From contig NZ_QLMJ01000002.1 in assembly GCF_003259845.1 (NCBI RefSeq), forward strand, positions 1 through 64,000: a DNA stretch of 64,000 bases, read 5' to 3'. This document shows positions 8,765-17,500 of this stretch, piece after piece. The notes under the pieces are model-generated. The model did no database searches, was not told the DNA's origin, and saw only the letters and a list, made by a program, of their open reading frames with translations. Source of the DNA: Actinoplanes lutulentus (GTDB lineage Bacteria; Actinomycetota; Actinomycetes; Mycobacteriales; Micromonosporaceae). The position numbers were made by a program, and so were the translations under genes. Each line of letters opens with the position of its first letter. Position 1 is the first letter of the stretch.

Positions 8765-9955
8765 TTAGAAGTAGTCGTGCAGTGTCGGCACGGGGCCGGC
8801 GGTCGCGGTACGCAGCAGTTCGTCGGTGTCGGCGTCCCCGCCGGTCAGGAAGCCACTGCGGCGCAGCTGCTGTGGCGTTGCGGCGCCCGCGTACCAGGCG
8901 GCCAGGCCGCGTGGTGTCAGCCGGACAGTGCCCGCGCCGCCCGGCTCCAGCCGCGCGTTCCCGCCGGAGAGCACCAGCCGGTGGCGACCCTGGTTCCATG
9001 GGCAGACGTCGTCGATCAGTTCCAGGTCGACTTCGCCGGTCAGGTGCCGTGGCCAGCCGCGGGCAGCGACCGCGCCGGACGCGTCGACGACGCGCAGCAT
9101 CCATGGCTGTGTGGTCTCGGGCTTGGCGTCGCCGCGTGCCAGCAATGACCAGGCCGGGTCGGCGGCGCCCAGCCGGATCAGTACGGTCGGCGCTACGCTC
9201 GCCCAGCCGCCGAGCATGGCCAGCAGCGTGCGCGTCGCCTCGGGCGTCAGCCCGATCAGATCGTGCACGGTGAGCGTGCCGCTCGCGTCGTAGCCTGGGC
9301 CGCGGTTCCAGGAGGCGTATCCGACGATGGTGCCGGTGTCGTCAACGGCGACGGTGAAGCCGTGGTAATCAGCCAGCAGCTGCGCCGGGGTCGCTCCGAA
9401 GGCAGGCCCGGAACGCTCCATCATGGCGGTGCCCGTCCGCGCCACCTCGCGGTAGATCTCGTCGACGGCGGGGATGTCGGCCTCGGTCGCCGGTCGCAGC
9501 GTTGTTGTGGTGTCGGGGCGAATCTCGGCCAGCACCCGGGTCGGCGCCGTCCAGTAGACCAGCGCACCGACCTCCTCCCAGCCCAGCGCCCGGTACGGTC
9601 CCGGCGTGGTGTCGAACAGCGTGCTGATCACCGCGCCCCGTTCCCGCGCGTCGTGCAGCAGCCGGGTCAGCACGAGCCGGCCGAGGCCACGCCCACGCAG
9701 CTCGGCCGCGGTCGCCACGCCGGCGACGCCGCTGACCGGTACGACCCGGCCGCCGAACCACTGGCCCTGTTCGCGGTCCACCGCCTTGGCGACCAGCCGC
9801 TCGGCCGGGTCGAAGACACCGACCGTCCGACGGCCAGGGGAATCGGAGGCCCAGCCTTCCGGCATCGGCCGCTCGTGGTAGCCGAACGCGAGGCTCCCGA
9901 GGTTCCACGCGAGCTGCTGATCCTCCGGCCCGAGCAGCCGTACCTGGTATGTCAT
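8765..9955 (-). CDS. eis: Eis-like GNAT N-acetyltransferase
   Basis: A 396-residue protein with Eis architecture: an N-terminal GNAT domain with the acetyl-CoA loop (ATAAELRGRGLGRLVLTRLL), a second degenerate GNAT domain (TTTLRPATEADIPAVDEIYREV), and a C-terminal sterol-carrier-like domain ending in Phe (PTLHDYF). In characterised Eis enzymes the terminal carboxylate acts in catalysis. Eis proteins multiply acetylate aminoglycosides and some protein lysines in the cytoplasm. ATG 9955 was chosen because AGGA lies 8 nt upstream; a start at 9964 is also in frame. It is a stand-alone gene divergent from nothing obvious. Whether this copy gives aminoglycoside resistance is unknown. Confidence 0.82.
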   Translation of the reverse strand: MTYQVRLLGPEDQQLAWNLGSLAFGYHERPMPEGWASDSPGRRTVGVFDPAERLVAKAVDREQGQWFGGRVVPVSGVAGVATAAELRGRGLGRLVLTRLLHDARERGAVISTLFDTTPGPYRALGWEEVGALVYWTAPTRVLAEIRPDTTTTLRPATEADIPAVDEIYREVARTGTAMMERSGPAFGATPAQLLADYHGFTVAVDDTGTIVGYASWNRGPGYDASGTLTVHDLIGLTPEATRTLLAMLGGWASVAPTVLIRLGAADPAWSLLARGDAKPETTQPWMLRVVDASGAVAARGWPRHLTGEVDLELIDDVCPWNQGRHRLVLSGGNARLEPGGAGTVRLTPRGLAAWYAGAATPQQLRRSGFLTGGDADTDELLRTATAGPVPTLHDYF

Positions 9956-10088
9956 ACCGGACATCCTGCCAGGCCACCCCGCCACCTTGCCGCGATCAAC
10001 GAGTGGCTATGACGTCGAAACGCGCCGTAGTCGCCGGATGGCGGGGGAGGGTCGTTGCGTCGCGCGGACATTCACGCTCAAGCAACGG

Positions 10089-10544
10089 TCACTGGCAGGC
10101 TCGTGTGGTCGTCAGAAGCCAGCCGCCTTCGTCGCCCTTGTCGAAGGTGAGCACGGTGGCGACACGGTTCGTCGAGTCGGTGAAGGTGATGTAGGTGAAA
10201 TGATCGGACTGGTGGGCGACCGTGGGGCTGCCGGTGACCGAACCGCCCTGAGCTGCAGCCCAGGCTGCTGCCTGCACCTCGGGCGAGCGCGTCTCACGGG
10301 TCCCGGGGGCATAGTCGGTCATGGTGGTGGCGACGACCTCGTCACTGGTGCAGGACAGCAGGTCCGCGGGGCGGCTGGTTGTCGGCGCCTGCGGTGCGGG
10401 AGAACCCGCCTCGGAGGCCACCAGCTGCGCACCGCCGCACCCGGTCATTGCCGGCCCGGCCAGCAGGAGGACCGCCAGGGAGTTCCTGAGTCGTCGGGTC
10501 CGCGCGCGTGCCGGCCGATGAAACAACGATGGATTGGATGTCAA
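10089..10544 (-). CDS. Small secreted lipoprotein
   Basis: A 151-residue lipoprotein from TTG 10544, chosen because GGAG lies 8-10 nt upstream and the N-terminus then forms a proper signal: RARTRRLRNSLAVLLLAGPAMTGCGG, with lipobox AMTGC. The mature part is a small beta-rich domain (PEVQAAAWAAAQGGSVTGS, YITFTDSTNRVATVLTFDKGDEGGWLLTTTRACQ). It should be anchored outside the membrane through the lipidated Cys. No function is recognised. It may be co-transcribed with the small gene upstream at 10682-10918. Confidence 0.7.
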   Translation of the reverse strand: MTSNPSLFHRPARARTRRLRNSLAVLLLAGPAMTGCGGAQLVASEAGSPAPQAPTTSRPADLLSCTSDEVVATTMTDYAPGTRETRSPEVQAAAWAAAQGGSVTGSPTVAHQSDHFTYITFTDSTNRVATVLTFDKGDEGGWLLTTTRACQ

Positions 10545-10681
10545 GGAAGGTCTCCTCTCAGGGCGGGCAGGGGCTTGGACTCCTCCATCGAGCTGACGGT
10601 TCCCGGTCACCTTCGGCGAGGTGATCGCGGATCCGCAGCGCGGACACCGGAACACCGTCGCTGGTCCGCTCCCGGGCGTAG

Positions 10682-10918
10682 TCAGCGGTTGAGGTAGGCG
10701 GCCAGGCCGCCGAGTTCCTCGCTCGCGATGAACACCGACCGCACGTTGATGATGGCCTCCTCGACGTGATCAGGGCAGCCCCACGCCGCGTCGCCCCACG
10801 AGTCGGCGATCTTGATCTCGCCCGGTGCGGTGCAGCCCGCTCCACCGCCGAGCTGGCAGTGCTCGAGGCGCGGTTCGGCGGCCTGCGGGATCAAGCCTCG
10901 GATCAGCGTGGCGGTCAT
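10682..10918 (-). CDS. Small conserved-looking hypothetical protein, 78 residues
   Basis: The start at ATG 10918 has a strong GGAGG 6 nt upstream. The peptide begins MTATLIRGLIPQAAEPRLEHC and contains three cysteines (HCQLGGGAGCTAPGEIK, WGCPDH), which could bind metal or form disulfides; no signal sequence is present. No family is recognised. Its promoter region is shared with the divergent regulator at 11105 and contains a dense repeat array, so it is a possible target of that regulator. Confidence 0.6.
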   Translation of the reverse strand: MTATLIRGLIPQAAEPRLEHCQLGGGAGCTAPGEIKIADSWGDAAWGCPDHVEEAIINVRSVFIASEELGGLAAYLNR

Positions 10919-10957
10919 CGGAGCCTCCGTGGTTCGGCGTGTGGTGTCTTCATCAAA

Positions 10958-11062
10958 TCCGGCCGGACCGCCTCCGGCCAGCCGCTCGGCCGGACCCGTC
11001 CGGCTCCGGCCGGCCTCGTTGGATTCCGGCCGGATCCGGCTGAATCCGGCTGGATCCGGCTG
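10958..11062 (+). repeat. Cluster of eight TCCGGC repeats in a divergent promoter region
   Basis: TCCGGC occurs exactly eight times in 103 bp (starts 10958, 10973, 10999, 11005, 11025, 11035, 11045, 11055). The last four are spaced exactly 10 bp, one helical turn, in the form ATTCCGGC / GATCCGGC / AATCCGGC. The cluster sits between the small gene (start 10918) and the regulator (start 11105). It fits a cooperative binding site for a DNA-binding regulator. Confidence 0.55.
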
Positions 11063-11104
11063 TCTGCCTACACTTGCCCGGCAAGACGATCTTGGGGAGG
11101 AAGC

Positions 11105-13693
11105 ATGGGTACGGAACGGGGCTTCCCGTGCCCGGACGAGGCGGCTGACCTTGCCGGATTCGTCAGAGCCCTGCGTGATGTCAAGGTGTGGGGTGGCAAC
11201 CCGTCCCTGGAGGTGCTGCGCCGGCGGACCGGGGTGGCCGCGAGCACGCTCTCCGACGCGTTCAGCGTCAACCGCCGCCGTCTGCCGTCCCTGGATCTCG
11301 TCCGGGCCGTGGTGCTGGCGTGCGGCGGCGACCAGTACGCGATCGGCCGGTGGGAGCAGTCCTGGCGAACCCTGGCCGAACGACTCCACACCGCGCCCGC
11401 AGCGCCGCCGAACCCGGATCCCGCGCCGCAGCCCGCACAACCGCAGGACTGGACGCCGCGGCAGCTGCCACCGGACGTCGCCGGTTTCTCCGGCCGCCAT
11501 GAGGCCATGGACGTGCTGACCGCGATCCCCGGGCAGGCGCCGGCCACGCTCATCACCGGAACAGCCGGTGTCGGCAAGACCGCGCTCGCCCTGCATTGGG
11601 CCCACCGGATCGCCGGCCGGTATCCCGACGGTCAGCTCTACCTCGACCTGCGCGGACATTCCGGTGATCCGACGATCCCGCCGGTCGAGGCGCTGTCGCT
11701 GCTGCTCCAGTCACTCGGCGTGCAGGCCGAGCGGATTCCGGCCGACCTCTCCCTGCAGACGGGTCTCTACCGGTCGATCCTGGCCGGCAGGCGGGTCCTG
11801 GTCGTGCTGGACAACGTCGTCGACACCACCCACGTCCGCCCGTTGCTGCCCAGCGGAGCCGGCTGCCACGCTCTGATCACCAGCCGGGACGCCCTCACCG
11901 GCCTCGTCGTCCGCGAAGGCGCCGCCCGGGTCACTCTGGAGACCCTCGAAGCGACCGAGTCGGTGGATCTGCTCGCCACCCACCTCGGCACGACCCGGGT
12001 GGCCGCGGAACCGGAGGCCACCGCGGAACTGGCCGCCCTGTGCGCACACCTGCCGCTCGCGCTGCGCATCGCCGCCGCGAACCTCGCCGCCCGGCCCCGG
12101 CACACCATCGCCGCCACCGTACGCGAGCTGCGCGGTACGGACCTGCTCGGCCGCCTGCAGGTGGTCGGTGATCCGGAGAGCGCCGTCGCCGCGGCCTTCG
12201 ACATCTCCTACCGGGCTCTACCCGCCGAGGCCCAGCGCCTGTTCCGGCTGCTCGGCCTGCTTCCCGGCCCGGAGGCCAGCCGGGAGGCAGCCGCGGTTCT
12301 GCTCGGCCGCGATCTCGACGACCCGGTCCCCGAACTCGACGAGCTGGTCGCCGCCCACCTGCTCGCCGAACCCACACCCGACCGCTACCGCAGCCACGAC
12401 CTGCTTTCTCTGTACGCCCGGCGCCGGGCCGCCGGCGACCCCGACACCGTCCGCGAACAGGCCCTGCACCGTCTCGTCTCCTGGTACCTGCTGAGCGCCG
12501 ACGCCGCATGCGAGACGCTGGCACCCGGCCGCTCCAGCCGCGACCGCGGTGAGCTGTCACCGACCGGCAGCCCTCATCGGTTCACCGGTCCGGAGGAGGC
12601 CGGCGTCTGGCTCGACACCGAACTGGCGAATCTGACCGCGGCAGTGAACCATGTCGCCGACCACGGCCCACGGCCGTTCGCCTGGCACCTGGTGCACAGC
12701 CTGGGCGTGTACTTCTACACCCGCAGCCGGTCCGGCGTCATCCACCTGTCCATGGCCCGCGCGGCGCTGCGCGCGGCTCGGGCCGCCGAGGACCCCGACG
12801 GCCAGGGGCTCTGCCACATGGCGCTGGGCATGGCCAACGAGAATCTGCACGACCCGGCAGCCGCCGCCGACGAGTTCGCCGCCGCGATGGAGCAGTTCCG
12901 GCTCGCCGGTCGCACACGCGGCGTCACCGCCGCCTCGGCGAATCTCGGCGACGCCTACATCCGGACCGGTGACATCACCCGCGCGCTGCGCCTGCTCCAG
13001 GAGAACCGGGCCGGCGAAGAGATCCGTACCGCGGTGGACGCGGTCAATCTCGACAACCTGGCCACGGTCCAGCGGATCCGGGGAGATCACGCCGAGGCGC
13101 TGCGCCTCGATGCCGCATGCCACGCCTTCGGTGCGCGTACCGGCGACCCGTTGCTGGTGATGACCGCCGAGGTCAGCATGGCGATGACGCATCTGGAACG
13201 CGGTGACACGGCGGCCGCCGAGCGACTGCTGCTGAGCGCGCAGTCGGCGGCCGAGGAGGTGGGAAGCGAGGCTCACCTGTACGACGTCCTCGCCGGACTG
13301 ACGCTGCTCTGCGCCCGCGCTCGGCGTCACCCGCAGGCCGTACGCTGGGCCGCTGCCTTGACGGCGCTGCTGGACCGAGGATTGACCAGCTACAGCGGCG
13401 AGGACTGGGCGCATGTCGCCATCGTCGAGTCACACCTGGCCGCCGGCCGTCCCGAGCAGGCCCTCGCGATAGGTGTCCCGGCACTGGAGGCACACGAGCG
13501 GACCGGTTACCGGCTTCTGGAGATGCGGCTGCGCCACCTGCTCGGCCAGGCCCACCTGACCCTCGGCGACACCGCGGCGGCGCGCACTCTCCTGTCGGCC
13601 GCTCTGCTCTACGCGACCGAGCAGGATCTGCCCGACCGCACCCGCATCGAGACTCTGCTGGAAACGGCCGCCCCGGATCCACGGGACACCTGA
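11105..13693 (+). CDS. STAND regulator: HTH, NB-ARC ATPase and TPR repeats
   Basis: An 862-residue protein with a ribosome binding site (GGGAGG) before ATG 11105. Residues about 20-80 look like a small helix-turn-helix domain (LEVLRRRTGVAASTLSDAFSVNRRRLPSLDLV). A Pro/Ala linker leads to an NB-ARC domain with Walker A GTAGVGKT (about 152-159), Walker B RVLVVLDNV (about 229-237) and a PLALRIAA motif near 316. The C-terminal half (about 510-850) is built of TPR-like helical repeats (LANLTAAVNHV, ALGMANENLHDPAAAADEF, AMTHLERGDTAAAERLL). STAND proteins of this plan are ATP-switched transcription activators related to the SARP/AfsR group, though the SARP DNA-binding domain is absent. The ligand and target genes are unknown. 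The phased repeats just upstream may be its own site. Confidence 0.85.
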   Translation: MGTERGFPCPDEAADLAGFVRALRDVKVWGGNPSLEVLRRRTGVAASTLSDAFSVNRRRLPSLDLVRAVVLACGGDQYAIGRWEQSWRTLAERLHTAPAAPPNPDPAPQPAQPQDWTPRQLPPDVAGFSGRHEAMDVLTAIPGQAPATLITGTAGVGKTALALHWAHRIAGRYPDGQLYLDLRGHSGDPTIPPVEALSLLLQSLGVQAERIPADLSLQTGLYRSILAGRRVLVVLDNVVDTTHVRPLLPSGAGCHALITSRDALTGLVVREGAARVTLETLEATESVDLLATHLGTTRVAAEPEATAELAALCAHLPLALRIAAANLAARPRHTIAATVRELRGTDLLGRLQVVGDPESAVAAAFDISYRALPAEAQRLFRLLGLLPGPEASREAAAVLLGRDLDDPVPELDELVAAHLLAEPTPDRYRSHDLLSLYARRRAAGDPDTVREQALHRLVSWYLLSADAACETLAPGRSSRDRGELSPTGSPHRFTGPEEAGVWLDTELANLTAAVNHVADHGPRPFAWHLVHSLGVYFYTRSRSGVIHLSMARAALRAARAAEDPDGQGLCHMALGMANENLHDPAAAADEFAAAMEQFRLAGRTRGVTAASANLGDAYIRTGDITRALRLLQENRAGEEIRTAVDAVNLDNLATVQRIRGDHAEALRLDAACHAFGARTGDPLLVMTAEVSMAMTHLERGDTAAAERLLLSAQSAAEEVGSEAHLYDVLAGLTLLCARARRHPQAVRWAAALTALLDRGLTSYSGEDWAHVAIVESHLAAGRPEQALAIGVPALEAHERTGYRLLEMRLRHLLGQAHLTLGDTAAARTLLSAALLYATEQDLPDRTRIETLLETAAPDPRDT

Positions 13694-13726
13694 TGGGTGC
13701 GAGCGAATTTTGTACTCTCTCCGCTT

Positions 13727-14533
13727 ATGGACGAGATCGCGCTCTTCTTCCGGCAGTCCAGCCCGACCTCCGGTCTCGGGCGGCACCGCGACCGAGTGCC
13801 CGGCCTTCCGGCTGACCCCGAGGAGCTCAGCGCGATCGTTCGCGGGCTGCTCATTCACAACTACACGGCGACGGTCCAGGGCCTGCGGTTCTCCGCCGAG
13901 CGCATGTCGCACATGGAAACCGTCGGCGCCGCAGCGATCCTGGACAATGTGATCGGTATCGATCCGGCGCCCTTGGATCGTGAGCGGCCCGTCGAGCGGA
14001 GAATGTTCGGCTTCTGCTATCACTTCGCGCTGCTGCACTGCGCCTTGCTCCGGGCAACGGGCACACCAGCCCGTATCCGATGCGGCTTCGCCGGCTACTT
14101 CGTGGCGCAACGCTGGATCGACCACTGGGTGGTCGAATACTGGGATGGTTCCGGCTGGGTGCTGACGGACCCTCAAACCGGGCGCGGCGACTTGACCGGT
14201 GACGACTTTCAGGACGGTGTCACCGCGTGGAATCTCTGTCGCGGTGGTGCTTCCCGGCCGGCCGTATACGGCAACGGGGAGCTGTGGGGCTGGGATGAGC
14301 TCAGGGGCAGTCTGATCAACGATGTCGCCGCCCTCAACAAGGTCGAGGTCGCCGGCTGGTATTGGTGTGACCGCCTCCACGTGGAGCCCCTCGACCAGCC
14401 GCACGATGAACTCGACATGTCACTCGATGTTCTCGCGCGCCTCGCAGCCGCCGCGGATGCGGTCGACAAGCTCCGGAACTGCGTCGACCTGTATCCGGAG
14501 TTTCAGCCACCAGCAGGCGCCGTCGCGAGATAG
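13727..14533 (+). CDS. Transglutaminase-like domain protein
   Basis: A 268-residue cytoplasmic protein. ATG 13727 is preferred over GTG 13697, because the latter adds a non-conserved hydrophobic stretch. The order Cys97 (FGFCYHFALLHCALLRATGTPARIRCGF), His132 (WIDHWVVEYW) and Asp148 (VLTDPQ) matches the Cys-His-Asp triad of the transglutaminase/protease-like fold. Family members cleave or cross-link peptides, and many have unknown substrates. It follows the STAND regulator by 33 bp and may be co-transcribed. Confidence 0.7.
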   Translation: MDEIALFFRQSSPTSGLGRHRDRVPGLPADPEELSAIVRGLLIHNYTATVQGLRFSAERMSHMETVGAAAILDNVIGIDPAPLDRERPVERRMFGFCYHFALLHCALLRATGTPARIRCGFAGYFVAQRWIDHWVVEYWDGSGWVLTDPQTGRGDLTGDDFQDGVTAWNLCRGGASRPAVYGNGELWGWDELRGSLINDVAALNKVEVAGWYWCDRLHVEPLDQPHDELDMSLDVLARLAAAADAVDKLRNCVDLYPEFQPPAGAVAR

Positions 14534-14633
14534 AACGCTTTCTCATCGGCCGGCCGCGGTGAATGAGGCGCAGCACCCAGGAGCGGCCGACCCGAGCGCG
14601 GCGCCTGCGAGGGGCCACGGGGACAATCAGGCC

Positions 14634-15464
14634 ATGATGGGGTTGCCGGAGATTGCTGTCGTGCTGCGGGGTACCACGCTGGCGGACCTGCCGATCCAGG
14701 AAGGGCCCGCCGGCGCGCTGGTGGTGTCCGGGATCGGCGCGGATGGTCTGCACGAGGCGTGGCGGGAGGCGCATGCACTGCTCCCGGTGACCGGCCGCTG
14801 GCCGATGCTGATCACCACCGATTTTGACGACGCACTGCTGGAGCCGAGGCCCCTCGACGCCGCAGCGCTGACGGCCCTCGATCGGGCGGCGCGCACGGTC
14901 GACCCCTGGCCGATTTTTCAGGACGGGGACGATGACGCTCCCGACGTCGAGTTGTCGTTCTACACCCAGGGCCAGTACGGCGTCGACGTCACCGCGGACG
15001 TGCTGCCGACGGTCGGGCCGGACGCCGGAACCCAGCAATTGCTCCGTACGGCCTACGACCACGTGCTGTCCGACCCCGGCCTGACGGATCAGGTGCGGGA
15101 GGGCACGCGCAGCGTCGTGAGCACTGACTACTGGTTTGTCCCGGATGAGGTGTCACTGCTTCTGTTGCCGACCGCGTCGTCGTGGCTCGCGCCGTACTGG
15201 GCCGGCTTTTTCGGTGCCCTCGGTCGTGAGGGAGATCTGGCCGCCGTGCTCTGGCAGTGGCAGCAGCGGTGGGACGCCCGGCTGGTCGCGTGCTGGGACA
15301 CCATGTTGCAGTTCGAGGTGCACCGGCCGCCGGTGCCGGGTGACGACGCTTGGGCGGCTGCTCGGCAGTTGCTCGCGCTGGGGCCGAACTTCGACATCCA
15401 GCAGTGGGAGCTGGCGGTCGCGGTCACCGAGGGCGACGCGTGGTTCGTGCACAACCGGCCCTGA
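14634..15464 (+). CDS. DUF4253-containing protein
   Basis: A 276-residue protein. The C-terminal part (WQWQQRWDARLVACWDTMLQFEVHRPPVPGDDAWAAARQLLALGPNF... ending VTEGDAWFVHNRP) follows the DUF4253 consensus: a W..R..A.LV....T.......RPP....A...A.. segment and a final W-F strand. It occurs singly in many actinomycetes, sometimes beside SUKH or immunity-like genes. No biochemical role is known to me. No signal peptide. The ATG pair at 14634/14637 is the first with domain-consistent sequence. Confidence 0.7.
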   Translation: MMGLPEIAVVLRGTTLADLPIQEGPAGALVVSGIGADGLHEAWREAHALLPVTGRWPMLITTDFDDALLEPRPLDAAALTALDRAARTVDPWPIFQDGDDDAPDVELSFYTQGQYGVDVTADVLPTVGPDAGTQQLLRTAYDHVLSDPGLTDQVREGTRSVVSTDYWFVPDEVSLLLLPTASSWLAPYWAGFFGALGREGDLAAVLWQWQQRWDARLVACWDTMLQFEVHRPPVPGDDAWAAARQLLALGPNFDIQQWELAVAVTEGDAWFVHNRP

Positions 15465-15550
15465 GCATGGCCGCAGTCCGTAGCGGCGGACACCGACGAC
15501 CACCTCGCGCAGGAATCGACGATCTCGGATGTTGGATCTAGGGTCGGGAG

Positions 15551-16438
15551 ATGGTGCGGACCGAGATTCTGGTGCGGCAGGGTGCGGACGTCGTCGTCGA
15601 CGAGAGTTCGTCGACCCGATATCAGATCGCCTCGGTCAGCAAGCAGTTCACCGCTGCCGCAGTGCTGATGCTGGTGGAGCAAGAGGTGCTCGGCCTGGAT
15701 GATCGGCTGGAGCAGTGGGTCGGTGGGTGGCCGGACGAGTGGCGGGGGATCACGCTGCATCAGTTGCTCACGCACACGTCCGGGATCGGGCACTGGGAGG
15801 ACTATCCGCGGATTGATCCGGCGGTCCGGGTCGAGCCCGACGAGCTGCTCGACCACTTCCGGCGGCGGCCGCTTCTGTTCGTGCCGGGTGACGGCTGGCA
15901 TTACAGCAGCCCGGCATACGTTCTCCTGGCGCACATCGTGCAGCGGGCCGCTGACCTGCCCTACCGGGACTTCCTCGCCGACAGGTTCTTCGGGCCGTTC
16001 GGGTTGAGCAGGACGTTCGCCGGGTCACCCACGGACGAGACGGAGGTGGCGGGTGGGCATGATGCGCAGGGGCAGCCGCTGCCGAGCTGGGAACTGGATG
16101 TGGTCGGCATGGGCGCCGGGGATGTCTGGTCGACGGCCGCCGATCTGATCGACTGGCTCGATGCTCTTGAGGACGGGCGGGTGCTGGGGGAGCCCTATCG
16201 GACGCTGATGCTCGGTGAGCGGGTGCGGATCGGCGGGAAGGACCCGGAGACGAGTGGGTACGGCTACGGCGTCTTCACCGGTGAGGTCGCCGGCCGGTCG
16301 TGGTGGTACCACAGTGGACACAATCCCGGATTCAAGGCGTACGCCGGGAGCATCCCGTCGACCGGGCGTCGTCTCGTGGTGCTCAGCAACACCGAGGCGA
16401 CTGACGCGCGGGTGCTCGCCGACCTGGTCGGGAGCTGA
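15551..16438 (+). CDS. Class C beta-lactamase-like serine hydrolase
   Basis: A 295-residue member of the penicillin-binding/AmpC-like superfamily. The nucleophile motif SxxK is SVSK (about residues 29-32 in YQIASVSKQFTAAAVLML), the second motif is YSS (GWHYSSPAYVLLAHIV) and the third is HSG (WWYHSGHNPGF). LHQLLTHTSGIGHW is the typical conserved helix. There is no signal peptide, so it probably acts in the cytoplasm as an esterase or peptidase rather than as a secreted beta-lactamase. It ends 37 bp before the converging dehydrogenase. Confidence 0.8.
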   Translation: MVRTEILVRQGADVVVDESSSTRYQIASVSKQFTAAAVLMLVEQEVLGLDDRLEQWVGGWPDEWRGITLHQLLTHTSGIGHWEDYPRIDPAVRVEPDELLDHFRRRPLLFVPGDGWHYSSPAYVLLAHIVQRAADLPYRDFLADRFFGPFGLSRTFAGSPTDETEVAGGHDAQGQPLPSWELDVVGMGAGDVWSTAADLIDWLDALEDGRVLGEPYRTLMLGERVRIGGKDPETSGYGYGVFTGEVAGRSWWYHSGHNPGFKAYAGSIPSTGRRLVVLSNTEATDARVLADLVGS

Positions 16439-16475
16439 GCACGGCGAGATCACCCTCTCCATCAGAGCCGGGCCA

Positions 16476-17396
16476 TCACCGTACGGTGACGGGCTGGACG
16501 GCGGGGAACCTCACCCCGGTGAGGCCTTCGGACACGGCCCACAGCCGCTGCTGGAGCGCTACCTCGTACGACTGAGGGCTGGAAGTGACCAGCCGGGGGT
16601 GGCCTTTGACCTCGTTGCGTCCGCCGGGACCGTAGTACTGGCCGCCGAGCGCGGCCGGGTCGGTGGCGGCGCGCAGGGTCGGCAGGGCGCCCATCGCCGG
16701 CGTCTGGGTGATCAGCGGCGCGAGCCAGGTGAGCGGGAGCCGGAGGGCCGCGGGGGTGTTGCGGGCGAGTTCGGTGCTGGACATGCCGGGGTGCGCGGCC
16801 AGCGCGACGGTGGTGCCGTGCGTGGCGAGCCGGCGCTGCAGTTCGTAGGTGAACATCAGATTGGCCAGCTTGGACTGACCGTAGGCGCCGACGCGGCTGT
16901 ACGACCGGTCCCACTGCAGGTCGTCGAAGTGGATCGCGGCCCGGATGCGGTGCCCGGTGCTGCTGACCGTCACCACGCGGGAGCCGGGCACCGGCAGCAT
17001 CCGGTCCAGCAGCAGGCCGGTGAGTGCGAAGTGGCCGAGGTGGTTGGTGCCGAACTGCATCTCGAAGCCGTCCCGGGTGGTCTGCTTCGGGGTGTACATC
17101 ACGCCGGCGTTGTTGATCAGCAGGTCGATCCGGTCGAGCCGGGACCGGAGTGCTGCCGCCGCGGTCCGGACGGAGTCGAGCGAGCTCAGGTCCAGTGCCT
17201 GCACGGTCACGTCTCCGGCGATGCGGGCTGCGGCCTGCTCGCCCTTGTCGACGTCGCGCACGGCGAGGACCACTGACGCCCCACGCTCGGCGAGCGCCTT
17301 GGCGGTCTCGTATCCCAGCCCGGTGTTGGCGCCGGTCACCACGGCCACCCGCCCGTGCTGGTCCGGAATGTTCGCCGTCGTCCACTTCTGGCTCAT
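16476..17396 (-). CDS. Short-chain dehydrogenase/reductase (retinol-dehydrogenase-like)
   Basis: A 306-residue SDR oxidoreductase. The NAD(P) motif VAVVTGANTGLGYETAKAL, the NNAG segment (LLINNAGVM), the Ser of the triad (VVTVSSTGHR) and YGQSK (YxxxK) are all intact. The long C-terminal substrate region matches the WW-oxidoreductase/retinol-dehydrogenase-like SDRs common in actinomycetes. It is divergent from a TetR gene at 17501, and the 104-bp region between them contains three operator-like palindromes, so it is very probably the regulator's target. The substrate is unknown. Confidence 0.88.
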   Translation of the reverse strand: MSQKWTTANIPDQHGRVAVVTGANTGLGYETAKALAERGASVVLAVRDVDKGEQAAARIAGDVTVQALDLSSLDSVRTAAAALRSRLDRIDLLINNAGVMYTPKQTTRDGFEMQFGTNHLGHFALTGLLLDRMLPVPGSRVVTVSSTGHRIRAAIHFDDLQWDRSYSRVGAYGQSKLANLMFTYELQRRLATHGTTVALAAHPGMSSTELARNTPAALRLPLTWLAPLITQTPAMGALPTLRAATDPAALGGQYYGPGGRNEVKGHPRLVTSSPQSYEVALQQRLWAVSEGLTGVRFPAVQPVTVR

Positions 17397-17417
17397 GTCT
17401 GAACTCCCAGCTCATTA

Positions 17418-17489
17418 ACGTACCGAAGGTATCTTGTGCCGACGACGTTAAAGTACTTTCGGTACGTTGTCAACGTACCGTTGGTACGT
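17418..17489. promoter_or_regulatory. Three operator-like palindromes between SDR and TetR genes
   Basis: The best site, 17473-17489, is ACGTACC-GTT-GGTACGT, a perfect 7-3-7 inverted repeat. A second at 17418-17434 reads ACGTACC-GAA-GGTATCT. A third at 17451-17467 reads AAGTACT-TTC-GGTACGT. All lie between two divergent starts and fit repression of both genes by the adjacent TetR protein. Confidence 0.75.
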
Positions 17490-17500
17490 AAGTTAGGCTG

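Noticed and set aside
15551..16438. Antibiotic-resistance beta-lactamase
   Set aside because: The SVSK/YSS/HSG motifs fit the wider serine-hydrolase family, and there is no export signal; resistance is not supported.
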